From Leucobacter weissii (GTDB taxonomy: Bacteria; Actinomycetota; Actinomycetes; Actinomycetales; Microbacteriaceae), in NCBI RefSeq assembly GCF_017565745.1, contig NZ_JAGDYM010000013.1, forward strand, positions 124,001 to 188,000: 64,000 nt of DNA, in the 5' to 3' direction. This document shows, piece by piece, positions 7,592 through 16,583 of the stretch. Position numbers and translations under genes: made by a program. The notes under the pieces are model-generated. The model searched no databases. It was not told the DNA's origin and saw only the letters and a program-made list of their open reading frames with translations. The first letter of the stretch is position 1; each line of letters opens with the position of its first letter.

Positions 7592-7620
7592 TGCGATCTG
7601 AGCCGCAGGCTCAGATCGCA
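7592..7620 (-). terminator. Hairpin overlapping the end of the suf operon
   Basis: A perfect 13-bp stem (TGCGATCTGAGCC / GGCTCAGATCGCA) with a 3-nt loop. The stem includes the stop codon of the DUF59 gene at 7611-7613. It is a likely terminator for the suf operon, although no T-run follows directly. Confidence 0.6.
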
Positions 7621-7955
7621 AACCCAAGCGCCCTCATCATATCGCGGCCGTCCTCGGTGATGCGCTCCGGCGTCCACGGCGGCATCCACACCCAGTTGAT
7701 GCGGAAGGCCCGGACGAGCCCGTCGAGCGCCTCGGCGATGTCGTTCTCGATCACGTCGGTGAGCGGGCACCCCGCGCTCGTCAGCGTCATGCTGACCACG
7801 AGGGCGTCGTGCTCCTCGTCGAAGGCGAGGTCGTAGATCAGGCCGAGATCGACGATGTTGACGCCGAGTTCGGGATCGCTGACATCCTTCAACGCCTCGA
7901 GCGCCTGCTCGCGGAAGTCGGGGTCGATGGATACGACGTTCACGGTCTCGTTCAT
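7611..7955 (-). CDS. Metal-sulfur cluster assembly factor (DUF59/MIP18, SufT-like)
   Basis: A 114-residue protein of the DUF59 (MIP18/SufT) family, with the conserved DPELGVNIVDLGLIYDL near the middle and the TSAGCPL cysteine motif. These proteins aid maturation of Fe-S proteins, probably in cluster transfer. It is the last gene of the suf operon, 10 bp after sufC. In actinobacteria it often follows sufS and sufU; here those two genes are missing between sufC and this gene. Confidence 0.87.
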   Translation of the reverse strand: MNETVNVVSIDPDFREQALEALKDVSDPELGVNIVDLGLIYDLAFDEEHDALVVSMTLTSAGCPLTDVIENDIAEALDGLVRAFRINWVWMPPWTPERITEDGRDMMRALGFAI

Positions 7956-7965
7956 GATGGCCAGT

Positions 7966-8727
7966 CTACGCCGCGTCGCTCAGAAAGCGATCGTAGCCCT
8001 CCTCCTCCAGCCGGTCCGCGAGCTCCGGCCCGCCCTGCTCGGCGACGCGCCCGTTCACGAACACGTGCACGAAATCGGGCTTGATGTAACGCAGGATGCG
8101 GGTGTAATGGGTGATGAGCAGGAGACCGAGCCCCGTCGTCTCGCGCGCGCGGTTGACGCCCTCGGAGACGATCTTCAGGGCGTCGACGTCGAGACCGGAG
8201 TCGGTCTCGTCGAGCACCGCGAACTTCGGCTTGAGCAGTTCGAGCTGCAGGATCTCGTTCCGCTTCTTCTCGCCGCCCGAGAACCCCTCGTTCACATTCC
8301 GCTCGGCGAAGGAGGCGTCCATCCGGAGGTTCTCCATGGCGCCCTTGACCTCCTTCATCCAGGTCCGGATGGCCGGGGCCTCGCCGTCGATCGCGGTCTT
8401 CGCGGTCCGCAGGAAGTTGGCGTTGGTGACGCCCGGGATCTCGACCGGGTACTGCATCGCGAGGAAGAGACCGGCCTGGGCGCGTTCATCGACCTCCATC
8501 TCGAGCACCTCCTCGCCGTCGAGCAGGATCGAGCCCCCCGTCACCTCGTAGCGCGGATGTCCCGCGATCGCGTAGGCGAGGGTCGACTTGCCCGAGCCGT
8601 TCGGCCCCATGATGGCGTGCGTCTCCCCCTGGCGGACCGTGAGGTCCACGCCCTTCAGGATCGGTTTGGAGCCCTGCTCGGTCTCGACGCTAACGTGCAG
8701 ATCCTTGATCTCGAGAACGGAAGTCAT
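7966..8727 (-). CDS. sufC: Fe-S cluster assembly ATPase SufC
   Basis: A 253-residue ABC-type ATPase of the SufBCD scaffold. Walker A is GPNGSGKS (41-48), the signature is FSGGE (149-153, followed by KKRNEI, typical of SufC), Walker B is FAVLDETDSGLD (169-180) and the switch histidine is His207. SufC powers conformational change of SufB-SufD during de novo cluster assembly. It follows the Rieske gene with a 4-nt overlap and precedes the DUF59 gene. Confidence 0.95.
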   Translation of the reverse strand: MTSVLEIKDLHVSVETEQGSKPILKGVDLTVRQGETHAIMGPNGSGKSTLAYAIAGHPRYEVTGGSILLDGEEVLEMEVDERAQAGLFLAMQYPVEIPGVTNANFLRTAKTAIDGEAPAIRTWMKEVKGAMENLRMDASFAERNVNEGFSGGEKKRNEILQLELLKPKFAVLDETDSGLDVDALKIVSEGVNRARETTGLGLLLITHYTRILRYIKPDFVHVFVNGRVAEQGGPELADRLEEEGYDRFLSDAA

Positions 8728-9056
8728 GCGGCAATCTCTTTCGTGACAGTGGGGTCGATGTATACGTCGTCGCCGTCGATCTCGACGACGAAAACCGGGA
8801 CCGGCTCATAGGCCGGAAGGTTCTGCGGGATGCCGGTGCGGAGCGAGAAGGCCGATCCGTGCGCCCAGCATTCGAGGGTGTCGCCCTCGACGAATCCCTC
8901 GGAGAGACTGATCTGGCCATGGCTGCAGGTGTCGCCGATCGCGTGCACCTCTCCGTTCGAGTCGAGCACCACGGCGATGGGCACCCCCTCGAGCTCGACG
9001 CGCACGGCCTGGTCCTGCACCAGATCGCCGAGCGAGATGGCCCTGATCCGCGCCAT
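8724..9056 (-). CDS. Rieske-type [2Fe-2S] ferredoxin in suf operon
   Basis: A 110-residue Rieske domain protein. The cluster ligands are Cys44/His46 (CSH) and Cys63/His66 (CWAH). It is annotated in related genomes as a non-haem iron oxygenase ferredoxin subunit, but no oxygenase is nearby; its fixed place between sufD and sufC suggests an electron-transfer or cluster-related role in the SUF pathway. Start and stop overlap both neighbours by 3-4 nt, so it is translated as part of the operon. Confidence 0.88.
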   Translation of the reverse strand: MARIRAISLGDLVQDQAVRVELEGVPIAVVLDSNGEVHAIGDTCSHGQISLSEGFVEGDTLECWAHGSAFSLRTGIPQNLPAYEPVPVFVVEIDGDDVYIDPTVTKEIAA

Positions 9057-10267
9057 CAGCGAGCGGACGCCGACGATGAGGCGAGTTCGGCTTCGACGGC
9101 CTCCTGCAACCGCGCCTCGGTCTCGGCATGGCCGATATGCGCGATCACCTCGAGGAGGAAGCCCCGCACCACGAGCCGACGCGCCTCCTCCTCGGGGATG
9201 CCGCGGCTGCGCAGGTAGAAGAGGTGCTCGTCGTCGAAGCGGCCGGTCGCACTCGCGTGCCCGGCGCCCGCGATGTCCCCGGTCTCGATCTCCAGGTTGG
9301 GGATCGAGTCCGCCCGGGTGCCCTCGCTGAGCACGAGGTTGCGGTTCTGCTCGTAGCTGTCGGTGCCCGTCGCGGTCTGCCGGATCAGGACGTCACCGAT
9401 CCAGACGGTGCGCGCGCCCTCGCCCTGCAGCGCCCCCTTGTAGGTCACGCGGCTGCGGGTGTGCGGCGCCTGGTGGTCGAGATAGACCTGGTGCTCCAGG
9501 TGCTGACCGGCGTCGGCGAAGTAGGCGCCCAGAGCCTCGCCGTTGCCGCCCTCGTGATCGAGGTGGATCGACGGGTTCACCCGCACGACCTCGCCGCCCA
9601 GCGACACGGTGATGTGCGTCAGCGACGCGTCGCGGCCCACCGTCGCGTAGTGGCTCGCGAGATGCCTGGCGCCGTCATCCCACTGCTGCACGCTCACCAC
9701 GGTGAGCTTCGCGCCGTCGCCGAGTACGATCTCGACGTTCTCACTCAGCTGGGCCGAGCCGCGATTCTCGAGGATCACCAGTCCCCTCGCGTGGGGCTTC
9801 GCCTCGATCACGGTGTGGGCCGCCCGGGGCGAATCGCCCAGACCGTCCCGGGTCACCGCGACGGTCACCGGCTCTTCCGCGGCCAGCGTGACGAGGTGCG
9901 CCTCGCCGAAAGCCGACCAGGCCGCTGCTGCGCCGCGCTCCTCGGGAATGCCCGCTCGTCCGATCCGCGCGTCATCCCTCGGGATCCACTCGGCGGTCAC
10001 TCCGTCAGCCGGACTCGTCTCGACCGGCGTCCGCGATCCATCGAGCTCTCCGTGCAGCAGTGCATCGAGCTTGGCGACGGGACTGAACTTCCAGACCGCC
10101 TCGCGCCCGGTGACCGCCGGAAAATCGTCGACCTCGGTGCTCTTCGGCCGCTCGGATCGGGTCTGGACCGGAACCCGGTTCGCCCAGTCGCCGTCCGAGT
10201 GCGCGCGGAGCCCGTGCTGGTCCGTTCCGCCAGGGGCGGCCTGATTCTCTGCGACAGCCTGCGACAT
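9056..10267 (-). CDS. sufD: Fe-S cluster assembly protein SufD
   Basis: A 403-residue SufD. The N-terminal part is variable; the C-terminal beta-helix and helical tail are typical, with GDIAGAGHASATGRF and LFYLRSRGIPEEEARRL close to the end. SufD pairs with SufB in the SufBC2D scaffold. The ATG shares its A with the sufB stop (TAATG). The internal stretch LDHEGGNGEALGAYFAD is also characteristic. Confidence 0.92.
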   Translation of the reverse strand: MSQAVAENQAAPGGTDQHGLRAHSDGDWANRVPVQTRSERPKSTEVDDFPAVTGREAVWKFSPVAKLDALLHGELDGSRTPVETSPADGVTAEWIPRDDARIGRAGIPEERGAAAAWSAFGEAHLVTLAAEEPVTVAVTRDGLGDSPRAAHTVIEAKPHARGLVILENRGSAQLSENVEIVLGDGAKLTVVSVQQWDDGARHLASHYATVGRDASLTHITVSLGGEVVRVNPSIHLDHEGGNGEALGAYFADAGQHLEHQVYLDHQAPHTRSRVTYKGALQGEGARTVWIGDVLIRQTATGTDSYEQNRNLVLSEGTRADSIPNLEIETGDIAGAGHASATGRFDDEHLFYLRSRGIPEEEARRLVVRGFLLEVIAHIGHAETEARLQEAVEAELASSSASAR

Positions 10268-11685
10268 TATCCGACGGATCCTTCCATGCCCATCTCGATG
10301 AGCTTGTTCAACTCGAGCGCGTATTCCATCGGCAGCTCGCGTGCGATGGGCTCGATGAAGCCGCGCACGATCATCGCCATCGCCTCCTCCTCGGCGAGGC
10401 CGCGGCTCATGAGGTAGAACAGCTGCTCCTCGCTCACGCGGGAGACGGTCGCCTCGTGCCCGAGCTCGGCGTCGTCGGTGCGGATGTCGATGGCCGGGTA
10501 GGTGTCGCTCCGCGAGATCGTGTCGACGAGCAGGGCGTCGCACACCACCGAGTTCGCCGCGTGATGAGCGGTCGAGTCGACGCGCACCTCGCCCCGGTAG
10601 CCCGTCCGCCCGCCCCCGCGCGCGATGGACTTCGCGAGGATCGACGACTTCGTGTGCGGGGCCAGGTGGATCATCTTGGCGCCGGTGTCCTGGTGCTGGC
10701 CGGGGCCGGCGAAGGCGACCGAGAGGGTCTCGCCCTTCGCGTGCTCGCCCGTCAAGAAGATCGACGGGTACTTCATGGTGACCTTCGAGCCGATGTTGCC
10801 GTCGACCCACTCCATGGTGGCGCCCTCCTCGGCCATCGCGCGCTTGGTCACCAGGTTGTAGACGTTGTTCGACCAGTTCTGGATCGTCGTGTAGCGCACG
10901 CGCGCGCCCTTCTTCACGATGATCTCGACCACGGCGGAGTGCAGCGAGTCGCTCTTGTAGATCGGCGCGGTGCATCCCTCGATGTAGTGGACGTAGCTCC
11001 CCTCATCGGCGATGATCAGCGTGCGCTCGAACTGGCCCATGTTCTCCGTGTTGATCCGGAAGTAGGCCTGCAGCGGGATCTCGACGTGGACGCCCTTCGG
11101 CACGTAGACGAAGGATCCGCCAGACCACACGGCGGTGTTCAGCGCGGCGAACTTGTTGTCGCCGGACGGGATCACCGTGCCGAAGTACTCCTCGAAGAAC
11201 TCGGGATGCTCCTTGAGCGCGGTGTCCGTGTCGAGGAAGATGACGCCCTGGGCCTCCAGATCCTCGCGGATCTGGTGGTAGACCACCTCGGACTCGTACT
11301 GAGCCGCGACGCCGGCGACGAGGCGCTGGCGCTCCGCCTCGGGGATGCCCAGCCGCTCGTAGGTGTTCTTGATCTCCTCGGGGAGTTCCTCCCACGTCGT
11401 CGCCTGGCGTTCCGTGCTCCGCACGAAGTACTTGATGTTGTCGAAGTCGATGTCGCTCAGGTCGGCGCCCCAGCCCGGCATGGGCTTGCGGTCGAAGATC
11501 TGCAGCGCCTTCAACCGGCGCTGCAGCATCCACTCCGGCTCGCTCTTCAGCCCCGAGATGTTGCGCACGACCGACGCGTCGAGACCGCGCTCGGCGGAAG
11601 CGCCGGCCTCGTCCCGATCGTGCCAGCCGAACTCGTATACTCCCAGACCCTCGAGCTCGGGCCGGTCAATCAGTACCTCTGGCAT
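10267..11685 (-). CDS. sufB: Fe-S cluster assembly protein SufB
   Basis: A 472-residue SufB, the usual length. Conserved features include [16 protein letters not shown] near the N-terminus, the core EGCTAP motif, [17 protein letters not shown], and [19 protein letters not shown] towards the end. SufB is the cluster-building scaffold subunit. It opens the operon; the ATG at 11685 has AGAGGGG upstream. No intein is present. There is no sufR repressor gene in front, unlike many actinobacterial suf operons; the upstream gene is divergent ctaA. Confidence 0.95.
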   Translation of the reverse strand: MPEVLIDRPELEGLGVYEFGWHDRDEAGASAERGLDASVVRNISGLKSEPEWMLQRRLKALQIFDRKPMPGWGADLSDIDFDNIKYFVRSTERQATTWEELPEEIKNTYERLGIPEAERQRLVAGVAAQYESEVVYHQIREDLEAQGVIFLDTDTALKEHPEFFEEYFGTVIPSGDNKFAALNTAVWSGGSFVYVPKGVHVEIPLQAYFRINTENMGQFERTLIIADEGSYVHYIEGCTAPIYKSDSLHSAVVEIIVKKGARVRYTTIQNWSNNVYNLVTKRAMAEEGATMEWVDGNIGSKVTMKYPSIFLTGEHAKGETLSVAFAGPGQHQDTGAKMIHLAPHTKSSILAKSIARGGGRTGYRGEVRVDSTAHHAANSVVCDALLVDTISRSDTYPAIDIRTDDAELGHEATVSRVSEEQLFYLMSRGLAEEEAMAMIVRGFIEPIARELPMEYALELNKLIEMGMEGSVG

Positions 11686-11902
11686 CGTCCCTACCCCTCT
11701 TTCGTCCCGTCGCGGGGAATCGTCGCGCATGCGAAAAACGCACATGCATCCGATTCCCTGCAGCGGTGCAGTAGTGTGGGCGTCGAAGCGCCCGTCCGCT
11801 CGCGCACGCGGCGCTGAGCTACAAAGTCCCAGTCTACAGCCTCCTCCCGGAAATGTCAGCGACGGAACGCACGCATCCGTGGGGCGGCCCGAAAGGAAAC
11901 CG

Positions 11903-12853
11903 TTGTCTGACGGAAACAGCCCCGACGGTACCGGTACCGAACGCGAGCGCCTGCCGCGTCTCCTGCCGGTGGCGGCCTGGGCGTCATTCGTGCTCAACGT
12001 CCTCATCATCGGCACCGGGGGCGCCGTCCGTCTCTCCGGTTCCGGTCTCGGCTGCTCCGACTGGCCCCTCTGCACCCCGGAGTCGCTCTTCCCCACGCCC
12101 GAGCAGAGCTATCACAGCCTCATCGAGTTCGGGAACCGCACCATCTCCGGACCCATCCTCCTCGCCGCGGTGATCGTGTGGATCCTCTCCTGGCGCCTCC
12201 GCCGCGAGCGGCGAGATCTCCCGGTGCTCGCCTCCCTCGTGCTCGGCGGAGTGCTGCTGCAGGCGCTGATCGGCGGCATCGTCGTCTGGATGCACCTCAA
12301 CGCGAACCTGGTGGGCGTCCACTACTTCCTCTCCGTCGTGCTCGTCTGCCTGACCGCGGCGTTCCTCGCGCGCATGCGCGAGGAACCGGGTCCGCGCATC
12401 CGGTCGGCGCCGAAGCCGTTCGTCATCCTCACCCACGCGACCAGCGCGGTGCTCGCCGTGACCGTGATCTTCGGGATCCTCACCACGGGCGCCGGGCCCC
12501 ACTCGGGCGATGTGGGCATCGAGCGCGACGGCTTCGACGCCACGCTGCTCTCGCACATCCATGCCTGGCCGGGCTACCTCTTCGCCGCGCTGATCCTCGT
12601 GCTGCTCGTCTGGGCGGCCAGAGCTCGTCTGCGGCCGCTGCCGTGGCTCGTCGCGCTGCTCTGCGTCACGGTCGTGCAGATCGTCGTCGGCGTCTGGCAG
12701 GCCCGAGACGGCCTGCCGGAGATCCTCGTCGGCATCCACATGGTGCTCGCGGCGATCAACGCGGCGGCCATGACCGTCGTGATCCTGCGCCTCAAGCGCC
12801 CCGCGCCCGCGCCGGCGCCGGCACAGCCGTCACCGATTCCCCATACCACCTGA
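11903..12853 (+). CDS. ctaA: Heme A synthase CtaA
   Basis: A 316-residue polytopic membrane protein with about eight helices and the conserved histidines expected of CtaA (in WMHLN, VHYF, LTHAT, SHIHAW and GIHM). It oxidises haem O to haem A for aa3-type cytochrome oxidase. The start is a TTG at 11903 with AAAGGA five nt upstream; the first helix begins soon after. It is divergent from sufB across a 217-bp intergenic region. Confidence 0.9.
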   Translation: MSDGNSPDGTGTERERLPRLLPVAAWASFVLNVLIIGTGGAVRLSGSGLGCSDWPLCTPESLFPTPEQSYHSLIEFGNRTISGPILLAAVIVWILSWRLRRERRDLPVLASLVLGGVLLQALIGGIVVWMHLNANLVGVHYFLSVVLVCLTAAFLARMREEPGPRIRSAPKPFVILTHATSAVLAVTVIFGILTTGAGPHSGDVGIERDGFDATLLSHIHAWPGYLFAALILVLLVWAARARLRPLPWLVALLCVTVVQIVVGVWQARDGLPEILVGIHMVLAAINAAAMTVVILRLKRPAPAPAPAQPSPIPHTT

Positions 12854-12874
12854 GACCCACCAGAGGAGATCAGC

Positions 12875-13369
12875 ATGTCCGATCACATTTCCGCCGACTT
12901 CGCGACGCTCGCGCCCCTGAACAAGCAGCGTATCCAGCTCGCCCTCGACCGTCAGGAGGTGACCCACGGCGTCGACGACGACGGGGACATCGTCGCCGCG
13001 TTCGACAGCGGCATGTTCTGGTTCGTGACGCTCGGCAACGAGGGAGAGATCTTCGTCTCCCGCGCCGCCTGGCGGGCCTGGGTCCCGGGCACGCTCCGCT
13101 TCGAGGCTCTGGAGGCCGTCAACGAGTGGAACGACACCCGGCTGTTCCCCGCCGCGAGCACCTCGGTGGACGACGACGGCGACGTCCAGTTCTCGGCCGT
13201 GCGCACCACCGACATGGAATACGGGATCACCGACGAGCAGCTGCGCCACGAGGTGCACACGGCGATCTCCGCGTCGCTGCAGTTCTTCGAGTTCCTGGAG
13301 GCCCGCTTCCCCGGCGCCGTGGAGCAGGCCGAGGCGTACCGGCGCGCTCAGGAGGAGCAGGAGGACTGA
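12875..13369 (+). CDS. YbjN domain-containing protein
   Basis: A 164-residue acidic protein with the YbjN fold (a type III secretion chaperone-like domain of unknown function). Sequence such as FDSGMFWFVTLGNEGEIF and FEALEAVNEWN is typical. No membrane segment or signal peptide. It begins 21 bp after ctaA with a strong AGAGGAGAT site, so the two are probably co-transcribed, and it is convergent with the symporter gene. Confidence 0.75.
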   Translation: MSDHISADFATLAPLNKQRIQLALDRQEVTHGVDDDGDIVAAFDSGMFWFVTLGNEGEIFVSRAAWRAWVPGTLRFEALEAVNEWNDTRLFPAASTSVDDDGDVQFSAVRTTDMEYGITDEQLRHEVHTAISASLQFFEFLEARFPGAVEQAEAYRRAQEEQED

Positions 13370-13400
13370 ACCTCCCGCTCCCCCGTGCGGCGCAGTGCGC

Positions 13401-15017
13401 TCAGTGCTGCACCGGCGGCTCCGCGCCGTAGCCGGTGAGCGCGCGAACCTCCATCTCGGCGGCCAGCCGCTTCGATTCCTTGCGATGATCGAGCAGCGAG
13501 CCGAGCCAGGCCAGCAGGAAGCCGACGGGGATCGAGACGATCCCCGGGTTCTTCAGCGGGAAGAGCGCGAAGTCGATCGACTCGCCCAGCACCGCCGTCT
13601 CGTTTCCCGAGACCACCGGCGAGAAGACGATCAGCACGACCGCCGTGGTGAGGCCGCCGACCATGCTCAGCACGGCGCCCCGGGTCGTGAACCGGCTCCA
13701 GAAGAGCGAGAACAGGATCGTCGGCAGATTGGCGGACGCCGCTACCGCGAAGGCCAGCGCGACGAGGAACGCCACGTTCTGCCCCTGCACCCCGATGCCG
13801 CCGAGTATCGCGATCGCACCGATGACGAGGGTCGTGATGCGAGCGACGCGCACCTCCTGCTTCGCCGAGGCGCCGCCCTTCTTGATCACGCTGTTGTAGA
13901 TGTCGTGCGCGAAGGAGGCGGAGGCCGTGATGGTGAGCCCGGCGACCACCGCCAGGATCGTCGCGAAGGCGACCGCCGAGATGAAGCCCAGCAGCAGCGG
14001 CCCCCCGAGCTGGAAGGCCAGCATGGGCGCCGCGGAATTCTGCCCGCCCGGAGCCGAGGCGATCGTGTCGGGCCCGACCATCGCGCCGGCGCCGTAGCCG
14101 AGCACGAGCGTGAAGAGGTAGAAGATCCCGATCAGCCAGATGGCCCAGACCACCGATCTGCGCGCCTCCTTCGCGGTCGGAACCGTGTAGAAGCGCATGA
14201 GCACGTGCGGCAGCCCAGCCGTGCCCAGCACGAGGGCGAGCGCGAGCGAGACGAAGTCCAGCGGGTTCGAGCCGTACTGCAGACCCGGCGCGAGGATCGC
14301 GTCGCCGTTGGCGTTCTCGGGGTTGTTCACCGCGGAATCGAGCAGCGCGGCGAAGTTGAAGCCGTTGAGCGCGAGCACCCACACGGTCATCACGGCGGCG
14401 CCCCCGATCAGCAGGACGGCTTTGATGATCTGCACCCAGGTGGTGCCCTTCATCCCGCCGATCAGCACGTAGAGGATCATCACCACGCCGACCACGACGA
14501 TCACGAGCGACTGCCCGAAGCCGTCGTCCACGCCGAGGAGCAGCGAGACGAGGCCGCCGGCGCCGGCCATCTGCGCGAGCAGGTAGAAGAACGACACCGC
14601 GAGGGTGGTGAGGGCCGCCGCGACCCGCACCGGGCGCTGCTTCAGCCGGAAGGAGAGCACGTCGGCCATCGTGAACTTCGCGGTGTTCCGCATGAGCTCC
14701 GCGACGAGCAGCAGCGCCACCAGCCAGGCGACCAGGAAGCCGATCGAATAGAGGAAGCCGTCGTAGCCGTTGATCGCGATCGCTCCCACGATGCCGAGGA
14801 ACGAGGCGGCGGAGAGGTAGTCGCCGGCGATGGCGATGCCGTTCTGCCTGCCGGTGAAGGAGCGTCCGCCCGCGTAGAAGTCGGCAGCGCTCTTGTTCGT
14901 GCGGCTGGCGCGGATCACGATCACCATGGTGACGGCCACGAAGGCCAGGAAGATCGCGATGTTCAGCACCGGGTTCTGCTCGGCGGAGGCGGTGTTCTGG
15001 AGGATCGGCAGGCTCAT
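13401..15017 (-). CDS. Solute:sodium symporter, ActP-like (cation acetate symporter)
   Basis: A 538-residue membrane protein of the SSS family with about 13 helices. Conserved parts include FYAGGRSFTGRQNGIAIAGDYLSAASFLG near the N-terminus and the VLMRFYTVPTAKEARRSVVW loop, as in ActP/MctC carriers that take up acetate, propionate or pyruvate with Na+. Its ATG overlaps the stop of the DUF485 gene, the classical partner of ActP-type symporters. The pair sits between ctaA and ctaB, which are adjacent or close in many relatives. Substrate is inferred from family and partner. Confidence 0.88.
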   Translation of the reverse strand: MSLPILQNTASAEQNPVLNIAIFLAFVAVTMVIVIRASRTNKSAADFYAGGRSFTGRQNGIAIAGDYLSAASFLGIVGAIAINGYDGFLYSIGFLVAWLVALLLVAELMRNTAKFTMADVLSFRLKQRPVRVAAALTTLAVSFFYLLAQMAGAGGLVSLLLGVDDGFGQSLVIVVVGVVMILYVLIGGMKGTTWVQIIKAVLLIGGAAVMTVWVLALNGFNFAALLDSAVNNPENANGDAILAPGLQYGSNPLDFVSLALALVLGTAGLPHVLMRFYTVPTAKEARRSVVWAIWLIGIFYLFTLVLGYGAGAMVGPDTIASAPGGQNSAAPMLAFQLGGPLLLGFISAVAFATILAVVAGLTITASASFAHDIYNSVIKKGGASAKQEVRVARITTLVIGAIAILGGIGVQGQNVAFLVALAFAVAASANLPTILFSLFWSRFTTRGAVLSMVGGLTTAVVLIVFSPVVSGNETAVLGESIDFALFPLKNPGIVSIPVGFLLAWLGSLLDHRKESKRLAAEMEVRALTGYGAEPPVQH

Positions 15018-15373
15018 CGTCCGTCGCTCCCCTCGTCCGCGGCGGACCGCTCCTGCTCCTCGAGCTCGGCGCGCAGAGCGCTCGTCCTCGGATCGAGTCT
15101 CCGATTCGCGAAGGAGACGTACCACATGGTGATTCCGAAGGTGGTCACGAACTGCAGCAGCCCGAGGAGGATGCCGAGGTTCACGAAGCCGGGGACCGGT
15201 GCGGCCATCACCTGCGGGAAGAACGCGCCGAGGACGACGTATGAGAGGAACCACAGCATGAACGCTGCGGCGAGCGGGAACACGAAGCGCCGATAGCGGC
15301 GTTTGAGATCCTGGAACTCCGGCCTGGCGCGGAACTCCTCGTAATCGATTGGCGAGCGAGCATCGTTGCTCAT
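15014..15373 (-). CDS. DUF485 membrane protein
   Basis: A 119-residue protein with two membrane helices (about 33-56 and 70-92) and soluble ends, matching DUF485 (YjcH-like), which is nearly always co-expressed with acetate-type SSS symporters. An earlier in-frame ATG exists, but the start at 15373 has a perfect AAGGAGGT site. It overlaps the symporter start by 4 nt. Confidence 0.88.
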   Translation of the reverse strand: MSNDARSPIDYEEFRARPEFQDLKRRYRRFVFPLAAAFMLWFLSYVVLGAFFPQVMAAPVPGFVNLGILLGLLQFVTTFGITMWYVSFANRRLDPRTSALRAELEEQERSAADEGSDGR

Positions 15374-15428
15374 ACGACCTCCTTGTCGTGGCATCGCCGA
15401 CTCGCGGGCACGAGTCGATCACCGAGAA

Positions 15429-15466
15429 GTCTGAAGGATATATTTGGGATCTGTCAAGATATATTT
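15429..15466 (-). promoter_or_regulatory. AT-rich promoter/operator region of the symporter operon
   Basis: Two copies of GATATATTT (15437-15445 and 15458-15466) lie exactly 21 bp apart, two helical turns, in otherwise GC-rich DNA. Between them, on the minus strand, TTGACA (15457-15452) is a good -35; CAGACT, 18 bp downstream, is a weak -10. This looks like a regulated promoter with a paired operator. Confidence 0.5.
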
Positions 15467-15570
15467 CAAAGATCGCCGCGTCGCAGCCCGCCCCCGAGCC
15501 GGCGCCTCCCGCGGGTCAGCCGCCCCTGCGGCACACTCCGGCCCCGGCGCGGCCCGGCCGCCCGGGTCGA

Positions 15571-16503
15571 TCAGAACGGGAGCAGCGGGTCGATCGCGAT
15601 CGCGATCGACAGCACCGAGAGATAGCTGATACTGCCGTGGAAGACGCGCATCGGGCGGCCCTCCCGGCCCCGGATCGCGCTGCCGTAGAGCCGGTGCGCC
15701 TCGACGATGAACGCTGCGCCCACCACGAGCGCGGTGACCGTGTAGACCCACCCCATCTGCGCTATGGGGACGAGCAGCAGACTCGAGGCCACCGTGGCCC
15801 AGGTGTAGAGGATGATCTGGAGACCGACCGTCGTGCGCCCCCGCACGACCCCGAGCATCGGCACGCCGGCGGCCGCGTAGTCGTCGCGGTACTTCATCGA
15901 GAGCGGCCAGTAGTGCGCCGGGGTCCAGAGGAAGATGATGAGGAAGAACACCCAGGCCGGCCAGTCGAGCGATCCGGTCACCGCGGCCCAGCCGATCAGC
16001 ACCGGGAAGCAGCCGGCGATGCCTCCCCAGATGATGTTCTGCTCGCTGTGCCGCTTCAGCAGCATGGTGTAGACCACGACGTAGAAGAAGATGGCCGCGG
16101 CGCCCAGGACGGCGGCCAGCCAGTTCGTGGTCGCCCACAGCCAGATCACGGAGAGAAGGCCCAGCACCCAGGAGAAGATGAGCGCATTGCGGTCGGAGAT
16201 CTCGCCGGTGACGAGCGGACGGCCCTTGGTCCGCTGCATGCGGCGATCCATGTCCCGGTCGAGGTAGCAGTTGAACGCACCGGCGGAACCGGCGCTCATC
16301 GCCCCGCCGAGCAGCGTCGCGAGCACGAGCCACAGGTTCGGGAAGCCCTGCTCGGCAAGGATCATCGCCGGAACCGTGACCACGAGCAGAAGCTCCATCA
16401 CGCGCGGTTTGGTCAGCGCGACATAGGCGCCGACGGTGCGCCAGAAGCCTGCGCGCTCGGGACTTCTGGGAACCGTGGTCAAAGCATCGGACTGAGCGGA
16501 CAT
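15571..16503 (-). CDS. ctaB: Protoheme IX farnesyltransferase (heme O synthase) CtaB
   Basis: A 310-residue UbiA-family membrane prenyltransferase. The Asp-rich motif NCYLDRDMDRRMQRTKGRP is clear, the second motif region KYRDDYAAAGVPML is present, and about nine hydrophobic segments fit CtaB. It converts protohaem to haem O, the substrate of CtaA. The ATG at 16503 has GGGAGG upstream. It is divergent from tkt, the usual actinobacterial arrangement. Confidence 0.93.
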   Translation of the reverse strand: MSAQSDALTTVPRSPERAGFWRTVGAYVALTKPRVMELLLVVTVPAMILAEQGFPNLWLVLATLLGGAMSAGSAGAFNCYLDRDMDRRMQRTKGRPLVTGEISDRNALIFSWVLGLLSVIWLWATTNWLAAVLGAAAIFFYVVVYTMLLKRHSEQNIIWGGIAGCFPVLIGWAAVTGSLDWPAWVFFLIIFLWTPAHYWPLSMKYRDDYAAAGVPMLGVVRGRTTVGLQIILYTWATVASSLLLVPIAQMGWVYTVTALVVGAAFIVEAHRLYGSAIRGREGRPMRVFHGSISYLSVLSIAIAIDPLLPF

Positions 16504-16583
16504 CGCCTCCCATCGTACCGTAGGCTGGTGTTCGATGCGCGGGCGGACCGCCCGCCCGAACACTCCGCAAGAGAGGCTGGGTC

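Noticed and set aside
13395-15296. Open frame of about 630 codons opposite the symporter.
   Set aside because: Shadow of a membrane protein gene; gives an artificial His/Arg/Asp-rich protein.
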